Positions 16,213 through 24,050 of a stretch of 64,000 nucleotides of DNA are shown piece by piece; position 1 is the stretch's first letter; each line of letters begins with the position of its first letter. The notes beneath the pieces are model-generated. The model was not told where the DNA came from. It did not search any database and saw only the letters and a list, made by a program, of their open reading frames with translations. The stretch lies in the NCBI GenBank assembly GCA_022778785.1, contig JALFSO010000068.1, positions 1 through 64,000 of the forward strand, read 5' to 3'. A program made the translations under genes and the position numbers. The DNA is from Dysosmobacter sp. GTDB taxonomy: Bacteria > Bacillota > Clostridia > Oscillospirales > Oscillospiraceae.

Positions 16213-16822
16213 GCTCCTCTCCTGCGATCACGCCATAGAGCAGGATGTTCAATGCCTGACGGCAGTTCTGTTCTCTGGCTTCAAATTCCAATGGGTCGGT
16301 CCCCGTCATCTGATGGCGGGCGTTAATGAAATCCTGAAACTGCCGGAAGGTCTCGATGACGTCCGCTTTCGTGATATTGGGACGCAGGGAGACGGGGGCC
16401 AGCAGCCGCTCCAGGATCTGCGCGTTCAGGGCGTCAAATTCCTGTTTCCGCTTCTGGATCCCGGTGCGCAGATGGGCGGGCGGCGTGATGACCGCCTCGC
16501 AGAAGATCCGCTGATAGACCGGATGCTCCCGGAAAAACACCATGCGGGCCGTGAAATACCGCTCCAGCTGTTCCTCAGCGGTGCCCTGCTCCGGCTGCAT
16601 ATGGGTCCGGATAAAGCCGGTGAGCAGATCGAAGCACTCCCCCACGCAGGCCAGAAACAGATCGTCCTTGGTGTCAAAATAGTGGTAAATGATCCCTTTT
16701 GAGAGATCGTCGGTGCAGACATGGTTGATGGAGCTGGCGCCGTACCCCTGGGCGGAGAATTCCGCCAGAGCGCTGTCCATGATCCGCCGCCGCGTCTGCT
16801 GATTCTTTTCTTCCCGTTTCAT
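16199..16822 (-). CDS. TetR-family regulator of the MATE pump
   Basis: 207-residue repressor. The N-terminal HTH is QTRRRIMDSALAEFSAQGYG, SSINHVCTDDLSKGIIYHYF; the C-terminal ligand-binding part is helical. The start is at 16822 (AGAGGTGATGG just before it); the in-frame codon at 16891 would lie within the operator. First gene of a TetR-MATE operon. Two near-identical operator palindromes sit over its promoter, so it is autoregulated and lifted by the pump substrate, the standard scheme. Confidence 0.93.
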   Translation of the reverse strand: MKREEKNQQTRRRIMDSALAEFSAQGYGASSINHVCTDDLSKGIIYHYFDTKDDLFLACVGECFDLLTGFIRTHMQPEQGTAEEQLERYFTARMVFFREHPVYQRIFCEAVITPPAHLRTGIQKRKQEFDALNAQILERLLAPVSLRPNITKADVIETFRQFQDFINARHQMTGTDPLEFEAREQNCRQALNILLYGVIAGEEHGNV

Positions 16823-16839
16823 TCCATCACCTCTAAAGA

Positions 16840-16891
16840 TTGACCACTCGGTCGATTTATCGATGATAGCACAAATTGACCGAGTGGTCAA
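16840..16891 (-). promoter_or_regulatory. tetR-MATE promoter with two operator palindromes
   Basis: On the minus strand TTGACC (16891-16886), a 17-bp spacer and TATCAT (16868-16863). Operator 2, TTGACCGAGTGGTCAA (16876-16891), covers the -35. Operator 1, TTGACCACTCGGTCGA (16840-16855), lies at the start point. The centres are 36 bp apart. Confidence 0.85.
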
Positions 16892-16976
16892 TATTTTTTG
16901 CGTAGTTTTCGAACCATCTCTGCGGATGTCAGATGACGGGCGGCACGGGACCGGCGGGGGCGGCGGGACGGTGAAA

Positions 16977-17014
16977 GACCCCCGCGGACATCGCGCCGGA
17001 TGCCCGCGGGGGTC
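16977..17014 (-). terminator. terminator of the amidohydrolase gene
   Basis: 11-bp perfect GC-rich stem 16977-16987 / 17004-17014, downstream of the minus-strand gene ending at 17040. The T-tract is short (TTT). Confidence 0.7.
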
Positions 17015-17039
17015 CTGAAACTTTACAGAAAAGGAGACA

Positions 17040-18401
17040 TCACGCCCTGGCCAGATAGTCGGCGCAGCAGCGGCCCGCCGCTTCGGCCAGCGCCGCCTCG
17101 TCCACGTTCACCAGACGACCCTCCTTCACCACGACCTTGCCGCCCACAACGGTGTAGTCCACCGGGCCCCGGAGGCCCACCGTGGCCAGCACGGCGCCGG
17201 GATCGTCCATGGCGCCGGTGAGCTCCAGACGCCGGGTGTCCACTAGGAACAGGTCCGCGCACTTGCCCACGGCCAGCTGGCCGATGTCGTCCCGGCCCAG
17301 AAGCCGGGCGCTGCCCCGGGTGGCCATCTTCAGCACGTCATAGCCGCTGGGGGCATCGGCGCTGGAGTGGAGCCGGTGGAGCAGGAAGCACACCCGCAGT
17401 TCCTCCAGCAGGGAGGAGCCGTCGTTGGAGGCGGAGCCGTCCACCGCCAGCCCCACGGGGACGCCCAGCCGCAGCATCTCCGGGATCCGTGCCACGCCGG
17501 AGGCCAGCTTCATGTTGGAGATGGGACAGTGGGCCACGCCGGTGCCGGTGCGGGCCAGCTCCCGCAGCTCCCCGTCGTTGAAGTGGATGCCGTGGGCGTA
17601 CCACACGTCCGGTCCCGTCCAGCCCAGAGAGGCCATATATTCCAGGGGCCGCATGTGGTGGTGCTCCAAGGTATAGCGCTCTTCGTCCTTCGTCTCCGCC
17701 ACATGGGTGTGGAGCCGGACGCCGTACTGCCGGGCCAGGATGGCGCTCTGCCGCAGCAGCTCACCGGACACGGAGAAGGGGGAGCAGGGGGCCAGGGCCA
17801 CCTGCCGCATGGAGCCGAAGGAGGGATCGTGATACGTCTCGATGGCGTGGACGGAGTCCCGCAGGATCTCGTCCACCGTCTGGACCACGCTGTCCGGCGG
17901 CAGGCCGCCGTCCTTTCTGGACAGGTCCATGCTGCCCCGGGAGGCGTGGAACCGGATGCCCAACTCCTCCGCGGCGGCGAACTGGGCGCCCAGCAGATCC
18001 CCGGCCCCGGCGGGGAAGACGTAGTGGTGGTCGAAGCAGGTGGTGCAGCCGTATTTCAGCAGCTCCCCGCAGCCGGTCAGGGTGGACAGCCGGACGGTCT
18101 CTGCGTCCAGGCCCTTCCAGATCTCGTACAGGGTAGTGAGCCAGTCGAACAGCTCCATGTTCTGGACCTGGGCCAGATTCCGGGAGAACACCTGATACAG
18201 GTGGTGATGGGTGTTGACAAGGCCGGGATAGCAGGCGAAATGGCTGCCGTCCAGCACGGTGTCCGCCGTCTCATGGGGCAGGGCGGGGGCGATGGCCCGG
18301 ATGACGCCGTCCTCGGCGTAGAGATCCGCGCCGTGAAGTACCGGCGTATCGTCGCCGCAGGTGACCAGTGTCTGGATGTTCCGGATCAGAAGAGAGGGCA
18401 T
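17040..18401 (-). CDS. 8-oxoguanine deaminase-like amidohydrolase
   Basis: Cytosolic zinc amidohydrolase of the AtzB/TrzN/SsnA group. Metal ligands are visible: HxH in NTHHHLYQVFSRN, the later H in LHTHVAE, and the aspartate in AVDGSASND. YGCTTCFDHHYVFP and MRQVALAPCSPFSVS match proteins annotated as 8-oxoguanine deaminase, which hydrolyses oxidised guanine to urate plus ammonia. A TTG at 18407 is in frame, but AAGGAG is eight bases before the ATG at 18401, which I prefer (453 residues). It has its own promoter and is monocistronic. A purine deaminase here fits with the purine/ureido cluster 11 kb away; specificity needs assay. SsnA-type is the main alternative. Confidence 0.85.
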   Translation of the reverse strand: MPSLLIRNIQTLVTCGDDTPVLHGADLYAEDGVIRAIAPALPHETADTVLDGSHFACYPGLVNTHHHLYQVFSRNLAQVQNMELFDWLTTLYEIWKGLDAETVRLSTLTGCGELLKYGCTTCFDHHYVFPAGAGDLLGAQFAAAEELGIRFHASRGSMDLSRKDGGLPPDSVVQTVDEILRDSVHAIETYHDPSFGSMRQVALAPCSPFSVSGELLRQSAILARQYGVRLHTHVAETKDEERYTLEHHHMRPLEYMASLGWTGPDVWYAHGIHFNDGELRELARTGTGVAHCPISNMKLASGVARIPEMLRLGVPVGLAVDGSASNDGSSLLEELRVCFLLHRLHSSADAPSGYDVLKMATRGSARLLGRDDIGQLAVGKCADLFLVDTRRLELTGAMDDPGAVLATVGLRGPVDYTVVGGKVVVKEGRLVNVDEAALAEAAGRCCADYLARA

Positions 18402-18434
18402 GTGCAATGCTCCTTTCGTGGTTTTGTTGATACC

Positions 18435-18463
18435 AGTATAAGAGATGCGGCGGGAAAAAGCAA
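18435..18463 (-). promoter_or_regulatory. amidohydrolase promoter
   Basis: TTGCTT (18463-18458), a 17-bp spacer and TATACT (18440-18435) on the minus strand. Confidence 0.7.
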
Positions 18464-18522
18464 CGGAAAGCCGTTGGAAAAGCCCCGTGCCGGTCTGTGG
18501 ACGGCGCGGGGCTGACGGACGA

Positions 18523-20664
18523 TCACTTTTTCCCGGTGGAGACAGGCGTCTGTCCCTCCGGCGTCCCGCCGCCGATGGCCTTTTGCGGCTTCACATGGCG
18601 CCAGTACCGGCTGGTTTTGGCGAAGACCGGCTCGCAGAGGTACAGCGTGGCGGGCATGACGAAGATGCTGATGACGGCGGAGATGATGGAGCCCCGGGCC
18701 AGCATGACACAGATGGCGCCGATGAGGTCGATCTCCGACACGAAGGACACGCCCAGCGTGGCGCAGAACAGCACCAGGGCGCTGGTGATGATGGAGGCGT
18801 CGGCGGAGTCGGCGGCGATGCGGATGGCCTCCCGCCGGCTGCGTCCGATGCGGATCTCCTCCCGGAAGCGGGTGGTCATGAGAATGGCGTAGTCCACGGT
18901 GGCGCCCAGCTGGACGCAGCTGATGATGGTGGGGGCGATGAAGGGGGTGGAGGTGTCGGTGAAATAGGGGATGCCCTGGTTGATGAAGATGGCCAGCTCA
19001 ATGGTGGCCACCAGCACCAGCGGCACGGAGACGGACTGGAAGGTCAGGGCGATGATCAGGAAGATGGCGGCGATGGAGATGTAGTTAGTGACCTGGAAGT
19101 CCACGGCGGAGGTCTCGATGAGGTCGTTGGTCATGGCGGCCTCGCCGGTGATCATGGCGTCGGGGTCGTACTGCTTCAGGATGGCGTTCAGTTCCACCAG
19201 CTGATTCGCCACCTGATCGGAGGCGGTCTCATAGCTGGAGTTCACCATCATCAGCTGATAGCCGCCCTGCTTCAGCATATCCTTCAGCGCGCTGGGGATG
19301 AAGAAATCGGGGATGCCGGTGCCCAGCATGGAGTGGTAGGACAGCACGGAGGTGACGCCCTTTACGTCCTTGACGGCGCTTTCCAATTCGTTCATGTCCG
19401 TGGAGGTGATGTCGTCCCGGAGGATGATGAAGTGGGACGTGGCCATGTCGAAGTCGTCCTTCAGCTTCTCGTTGGACACGATGGAGTCCAGATCCCGGGG
19501 CAGGGACTCATCCAGCTTGTAGTAGATGGGCGCGTGGTCCTGGGCGTAGAAGGCGGGGAGGAACAGCGCCAGGAACAGCACCAGAAAGGCCTTGCTGTGG
19601 CGGATGATGAAACTGTTGGCTCTGTCCAGATTGGGCAGCAGGGTCCGGTGCTGATGACGGGTGATCTGTTTGTCGAAGATCAGCAGCAGGGAGGGCAGCA
19701 CCAGAATGACGGTGGCCACGCCCAGCACCACGCCCTTGGCCATGACGATGCCGATGTCCCGCCCCAGGGTCAGGCGCATGAAGCACAGGGCCAGAAAACC
19801 GGCGATGGTGGTGAGGGAGCTGCCGGAGAGGGACGTGAAGGCCGCCACAATGGCCTGGGCCATGGCGTCCCGCTCGTCATCGTAGTTCTGCCGCTCCTCC
19901 TCGTACCGGCGGTAGAGGAAGATGGAGTAGTCCATGGTGACGCCCAGCTGCAAGACGGCGGCGATGGCCTTGGTGATGTAGGAGATCTCCCCCAGAAAGA
20001 CATTGCTGCCGAAATTGTAGATGATGGCCAGTCCGATGCTGACGATGAACACGAAGGGCAGCACGGTGGACTCCAGGGTCAGGCTCATGGCGATGAGGGC
20101 CAGCACCACCGCCAGCCCCACGAACACCGGCAGTTCCTTGTCCATCAGGACACGGGTGTCCCGGATGACCACGGAGAAGCCCGCCAGGAAGCACTTCTCA
20201 TTGCAGACCTTCCGCACCTGGTCGATGGCCTCCATGGTCTCGTCGGAGGCGCCGGGGTGGTCGTACTGAATGATCATCATGGTAGAGCCGTCGGAGAAGA
20301 AGATGTCCCGCAGGCTGGCGGGGATCATGTCCGTGGGGATCTGGATGCCCACCATGTTGCTGAGCCACACGGCGTTGGAGACGCCGTCAATCTCCTGGAT
20401 GGCGTTCAGCAGGTCGTTGGTGTACCCGGCGGGCATATCCTCCACCACCAGCATACTGGTGGCGGCCATTTTGAAGGGCTCCTCCAGCAGCTGCTCTCCC
20501 TGGGAGGAGGGCAGATCCTGGGGCAGATAGGACAGGATATCATAGTTGATGCGGGTGGCCACGAAGCCCAGTCCCGCCGGGATCAGCATCAAAAGGGCGA
20601 TGAGGGCCACCAGCTTGGGTTTTCTGGTAAGTCTGTGGGCAACTTTCTGAATCAGCATCCGCAA
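18523..20664 (-). CDS. MMPL/RND-family transporter
   Basis: 713-residue proton-driven exporter of the MmpL/HAE2 type. There are twelve membrane segments in two halves, each with a large extracytoplasmic domain after the first helix (about residues 35-170 and 370-500). Conserved helix-4 segments QLGVTMDYSIFLYRRYEEE and QLGATVDYAILMTTRFREE hold the DY pair for proton relay. It starts 9 bp after the secreted coiled-coil gene and is co-transcribed with it. MMPL proteins usually export lipids or hydrophobic compounds. The substrate here is unknown, and the partner protein probably completes the export path. Confidence 0.93.
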   Translation of the reverse strand: MRMLIQKVAHRLTRKPKLVALIALLMLIPAGLGFVATRINYDILSYLPQDLPSSQGEQLLEEPFKMAATSMLVVEDMPAGYTNDLLNAIQEIDGVSNAVWLSNMVGIQIPTDMIPASLRDIFFSDGSTMMIIQYDHPGASDETMEAIDQVRKVCNEKCFLAGFSVVIRDTRVLMDKELPVFVGLAVVLALIAMSLTLESTVLPFVFIVSIGLAIIYNFGSNVFLGEISYITKAIAAVLQLGVTMDYSIFLYRRYEEERQNYDDERDAMAQAIVAAFTSLSGSSLTTIAGFLALCFMRLTLGRDIGIVMAKGVVLGVATVILVLPSLLLIFDKQITRHQHRTLLPNLDRANSFIIRHSKAFLVLFLALFLPAFYAQDHAPIYYKLDESLPRDLDSIVSNEKLKDDFDMATSHFIILRDDITSTDMNELESAVKDVKGVTSVLSYHSMLGTGIPDFFIPSALKDMLKQGGYQLMMVNSSYETASDQVANQLVELNAILKQYDPDAMITGEAAMTNDLIETSAVDFQVTNYISIAAIFLIIALTFQSVSVPLVLVATIELAIFINQGIPYFTDTSTPFIAPTIISCVQLGATVDYAILMTTRFREEIRIGRSRREAIRIAADSADASIITSALVLFCATLGVSFVSEIDLIGAICVMLARGSIISAVISIFVMPATLYLCEPVFAKTSRYWRHVKPQKAIGGGTPEGQTPVSTGKK

Positions 20665-20673
20665 ACACCCCGC

Positions 20674-23208
20674 TTATCTCCGGAAAACGCCGGTGACGGC
20701 GTTCCAGAAGTCCCGGAACATCTGCGCCACCCGGCCCCAGAAGGTGGTGGACTCCGCCTGTTTTACCGTCTCCGTCTCCTCGTCCCCGTCGGGGATCTGG
20801 ATCTCCTGGGAGCGGATCAGCACCTGAACGCTCTGGGGCGTGCCGTTCCGGGCGTCGGTGAGGGACTCCGCCTCGGCGGTGGCATCCATCATCAGCAGAC
20901 GGTCCACGTCGCCGGTGTGGTCGTTCCACAGGTCCTCAATGATATCGGTCATGGCATTTTTGGAGCTCTGGATGTCCCGGGAGGTGGCCATGACGTCGGC
21001 GGTCCTCCGCAGGGTGGACGCCAGCCCTTCCAGCGTCTGCCGGGTGCCGGGGTCCAGATCGGCGCCGGTGTTTTTCAGCAGCGTCTCCGTATTGCTGACC
21101 AGCGTCTCCAGATCCCGGGTGGTCTTGGCCGCGGCGGTGCTGAGATCGCTGACGGTGGTCAGGCTCTCCTGGAGCCGGGGTTCATAGTCGTTGAGGGTAT
21201 TCCGCAGCGTATCGGCCAGGTCCAGAATGCTCTGGAGCTTCTGGGAGGACCGCCGCAGGACGGCGGCGAGATCGTCCGCGTCGTCCAGCAGATCCACCAG
21301 ATCGTCCAGCTGTTCGCACAGGTCCGCCAGCTCTCCCACCACGTTGGCGGTGGGACCGGCCACGTTTTTCAGTGTGCTGTTCAGCTGCTTCTGAAGCTCG
21401 CTGATCTTTCCGGAGGCGCTGTCCAGACCGCTGGTGATCAGGTCCACGGCGGCGCCGCCCACGGAGGAACTCTCGCCGTCTTCGCCGTCACCGGCTTCCG
21501 GCGTCTCCGGGGTCTCCGGCGCCTGGTCTCCGGCGTCGGGCACGTCGGAGCCGCTGCCCGTACTGTCGGCGGGATCGTTCAGCAGAAGGGAGGCGTACAG
21601 GGCCTGCCCCTCCTCCGTGTCCAGCTGACCACTGCTGTAGACGATCCACAGGTCGTTCATCTGCTTGGCCTCGGTCTTGCTGACACCGGGCAGCTGCTCG
21701 CAGAAGGACTGGAAGGAGGCGCCGGACCGGGCGTATCCGTAGAGGGCCTTCAGCTGCTGGGCGGACTGCCAGTAGGCCTGCTGCTCCGGCGGCAGCGTCC
21801 CCACGGCCTCGGCGGGGACGTCCGCCAGCTGCATCAGCTGGGCGGCCATGGCGTCGCCCTGGGCGGCAGACGCGGCGGTGCCGTTGATGACCAGCATCCG
21901 GCTCATGAACCGCTCCAGGTCCGTCTCCTCATAGGCGGCGTGGACGGCCTTGACCTTCTTCACCAGCTCCCGGCTGGAGGTGTCCGTGCCGGAGCTGCCG
22001 CCGGTGCCGCCGCTGAGATCGTCCAGGGCCTCCTCCAGCCTGCGGAGGCTGTGCTCCATGTCGGCCAGGGACTGCACCAGACGCTCGATGTCGTCCGCGT
22101 TGTCCTCCAGATCCTCCATGGCGTTCTCCACGTCCCGCAGCTGGCCCTTCAGGCTGACGGCGATGTCCGTCATCTCGTTGAGGGTGCCCTTGGCGTCCGT
22201 GATGGTCCGGCTCAGAGATTCCAGCTGCCCCGTTACCGGCTCCAGCAGCTGGCCGATATTGCTGAGATCCTCCCGCAGGGCGTCCGCACCGTCGTAGAGG
22301 GTACCCTTGCCGCTGGAGAAGGTGTCCCGGGCCTGGTTCAGCTGATCCAGGCCGCTGGCGGAGTCGTTGAGACTGCCGGTGAGGTTGTTCATGGCGGACA
22401 GGAGGGAGTCGAAGCTGCCGGAGAGCTTGTGATAGTCGTCCTCCAGCTCCTCTTTGTTCTGACTGATATCGGCGATCTGCTCCAGCTGGGACAGGGTGGC
22501 GGGCACCATCAGGAAGGTCATGCCCGCGAACTCAAAGCTGTCGGTGCCCACCTCGATGGTGAAGTGCTGCTCCTCGCCGGGCAGGGCCAGGAACAGCACC
22601 ACCCGCAGGTTGCCGATGAGCTGGACCTGGGCGCCATCCGCCTTCAACGAGAGGATGTTGTCCTGATTGAACATGGCCATGGCTTCCAGGGTGTAGTTGT
22701 TCCGGGCGTACTCGCTGGCGTTCTCATTGGGCACGATGTCCAGGGAGATCTCCACCACGCCGGTCTTTCCCGCCAGATCCTCCGCCCTGGTGGGGACGCC
22801 GTTGAGGGCGTAGTGGAGGGACAGCGTCCAGGGCAGGTCCTGGAAAGGCCGGGTGGTCTTGCCCTCAAAGTAGAAGTGATCCGGGGCGTCGCCGCCGAAG
22901 TCGAAGGTAGTGGTGTCGCCGCCGGTGACAGGCTCCGTGCCGTCCGTCAGGTTGTTGACGGCGTCGTAAGTACCGTAGTCGGTGATGGACGAAGCGCCGT
23001 TGAGGGTGTAGCTCTTGACCACGCTGCCCTCCGTCAGGTTGCCGTAGTAGTCCAGGGTGGCGTAATACGCCTCGTCAAAGGTGGGGGAGACGCCGTCGCC
23101 GATGGGTTCCGCCGCGGCGGCGGAGGGGACGAGGGTCATCGCCAGCGCCCCGGCCATGGTCAGCGCCATCCCCCGGAGCAGCGTCCTGCGCGGGCCGGAT
23201 TGTCTCAT
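20674..23208 (-). CDS. secreted coiled-coil protein, MMPL partner
   Basis: 844 residues with a clear Sec signal peptide (basic MRQSGPRRTLLRG, a hydrophobic stretch, then AAAAEP). A beta-rich N-terminal domain (about 40-240) contains ALNGVPTRAEDLAGKTGVVEI. A very long coiled coil (about 245-430 and 560-780) is rich in DLxxL repeats. An acidic, Gly/Ser/Pro-rich spacer lies around 540-570. The C-terminus is an amphipathic Trp-rich helix, not a clear membrane anchor. The layout recalls YhgE/Pip-type proteins that accompany exporters in Firmicutes. First gene of the operon with the MMPL transporter; divergent TetR regulator. Function unknown; an extracytoplasmic adaptor or periplasmic-space spanner is plausible. 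Confidence 0.85.
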   Translation of the reverse strand: MRQSGPRRTLLRGMALTMAGALAMTLVPSAAAAEPIGDGVSPTFDEAYYATLDYYGNLTEGSVVKSYTLNGASSITDYGTYDAVNNLTDGTEPVTGGDTTTFDFGGDAPDHFYFEGKTTRPFQDLPWTLSLHYALNGVPTRAEDLAGKTGVVEISLDIVPNENASEYARNNYTLEAMAMFNQDNILSLKADGAQVQLIGNLRVVLFLALPGEEQHFTIEVGTDSFEFAGMTFLMVPATLSQLEQIADISQNKEELEDDYHKLSGSFDSLLSAMNNLTGSLNDSASGLDQLNQARDTFSSGKGTLYDGADALREDLSNIGQLLEPVTGQLESLSRTITDAKGTLNEMTDIAVSLKGQLRDVENAMEDLEDNADDIERLVQSLADMEHSLRRLEEALDDLSGGTGGSSGTDTSSRELVKKVKAVHAAYEETDLERFMSRMLVINGTAASAAQGDAMAAQLMQLADVPAEAVGTLPPEQQAYWQSAQQLKALYGYARSGASFQSFCEQLPGVSKTEAKQMNDLWIVYSSGQLDTEEGQALYASLLLNDPADSTGSGSDVPDAGDQAPETPETPEAGDGEDGESSSVGGAAVDLITSGLDSASGKISELQKQLNSTLKNVAGPTANVVGELADLCEQLDDLVDLLDDADDLAAVLRRSSQKLQSILDLADTLRNTLNDYEPRLQESLTTVSDLSTAAAKTTRDLETLVSNTETLLKNTGADLDPGTRQTLEGLASTLRRTADVMATSRDIQSSKNAMTDIIEDLWNDHTGDVDRLLMMDATAEAESLTDARNGTPQSVQVLIRSQEIQIPDGDEETETVKQAESTTFWGRVAQMFRDFWNAVTGVFRR

Positions 23209-23226
23209 AAGATCAGCCTCCTGAAT

Positions 23227-23347
23227 TTTATCAACAAATGTCCTATAAAAAATAGTTGTTGATTTATCAATCAGGGTTGATTATAATATGAGAGAACAGA
23301 AAAATCAAGCGACCTTTGTTCAAAATTGGACACTTGTTGAAAAATGT
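23227..23347. promoter_or_regulatory. divergent promoters and repeated TetR-type sites
   Basis: Plus promoter for tetR: TTGATT (23259-23264), 17 bp, TATAAT (23282-23287). Minus promoter for the secreted-protein gene: TTGATA (23270-23265), 17 bp, TATAGG (23247-23242). The two -35 boxes abut and together form TTGATTTATCAA. A motif GGACAyTTGTTGAwAAA occurs once towards each gene (minus 23243-23227, plus 23328-23345), the probable operators. Confidence 0.7.
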
Positions 23348-23399
23348 CTATCTCCCGGGCGGCGGCGCCGCCAGACGGGAAGGACAGAGAGGAACCGAC

Positions 23400-23984
23400 A
23401 TGACAAATTCTGACGACCGGCGGGCCAAGCGCAGCCGCCGCCTTTTGAAGCAGGGACTGCAGGAGCTGCTGCTGGAGAAGCAGTTCTCCGACATCAGTGT
23501 CCGGGACATCACGGACCGCATGGATCTGAACCGGGGCACGTTCTATCTCCACTATCCGGACACCTACGCCCTGCTCCAGAGCCTGGAGGACGACGTGATG
23601 GAGGAGGCCCAGAAGATGGTGGACCAGCACCGGGGGGAGGTCCTGGAGGACACCACCCTCCGGCCCATCTTCGGCCCCATTCTGGACTACATCGTGGAGA
23701 ACCGGGAGCTGTGCACCTCCCTGTTCGTCAACAACGCCAGCAGCAACTTTGTGGGCCGGGTCAACGAACTCATCGACCGCAACGGCTCCGGCATCATCCG
23801 GGGACGGTATCCCGGCGCGCCGGAGGAGGAGCTGGAGTACGTGCTGAGCTTCATCTCCTTCGGCCTCATCGGCCTCATCAAGAAGTGGTTCGACGAGGAC
23901 ATGCGCATGGACAAGGAGCAGCTGCTGGACATGGCGGATCAGATCGTCAACACCATCTGCCGCGCCCGGTTCAAACGGGGATGA
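23400..23984 (+). CDS. TetR-family regulator of the MMPL operon
   Basis: 194-residue TetR/DhaS-like repressor. The HTH is VRDITDRMDLNRGTFYLHYPD, preceded by RAKRSRRLLKQGLQELLLE. The C-terminal domain matches the TetR_C_7/DhaS type seen beside transport genes. I use ATG 23400; the frame is open to 23316, but that region overlaps the operator-like motif. Divergent from the secreted coiled-coil/MMPL operon with fully overlapping promoters, so it very likely represses that operon and itself. A bidirectional terminator follows. Confidence 0.92.
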   Translation: MTNSDDRRAKRSRRLLKQGLQELLLEKQFSDISVRDITDRMDLNRGTFYLHYPDTYALLQSLEDDVMEEAQKMVDQHRGEVLEDTTLRPIFGPILDYIVENRELCTSLFVNNASSNFVGRVNELIDRNGSGIIRGRYPGAPEEELEYVLSFISFGLIGLIKKWFDEDMRMDKEQLLDMADQIVNTICRARFKRG

Positions 23985-23994
23985 TACTGAAAAA

Positions 23995-24028
23995 GACCGC
24001 CGCGAAACAAACCTGTTTCGCGGCGGTC
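23995..24028. terminator. bidirectional terminator
   Basis: 15-bp perfect stem (23995-24009 / 24014-24028) between the converging TetR and SLH-protein genes; A-run on the left flank. Confidence 0.88.
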
Positions 24029-24050
24029 CTGTCATATGTGTTGCTGTGTG

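Noticed and set aside
18445..23262. 1605-codon open frame on the plus strand
   Set aside because: Antisense to the MMPL and secreted coiled-coil genes. It is His/Gln/Gly/Val-rich with no domain. Long antisense frames are expected in GC-rich DNA with strong third-position bias.
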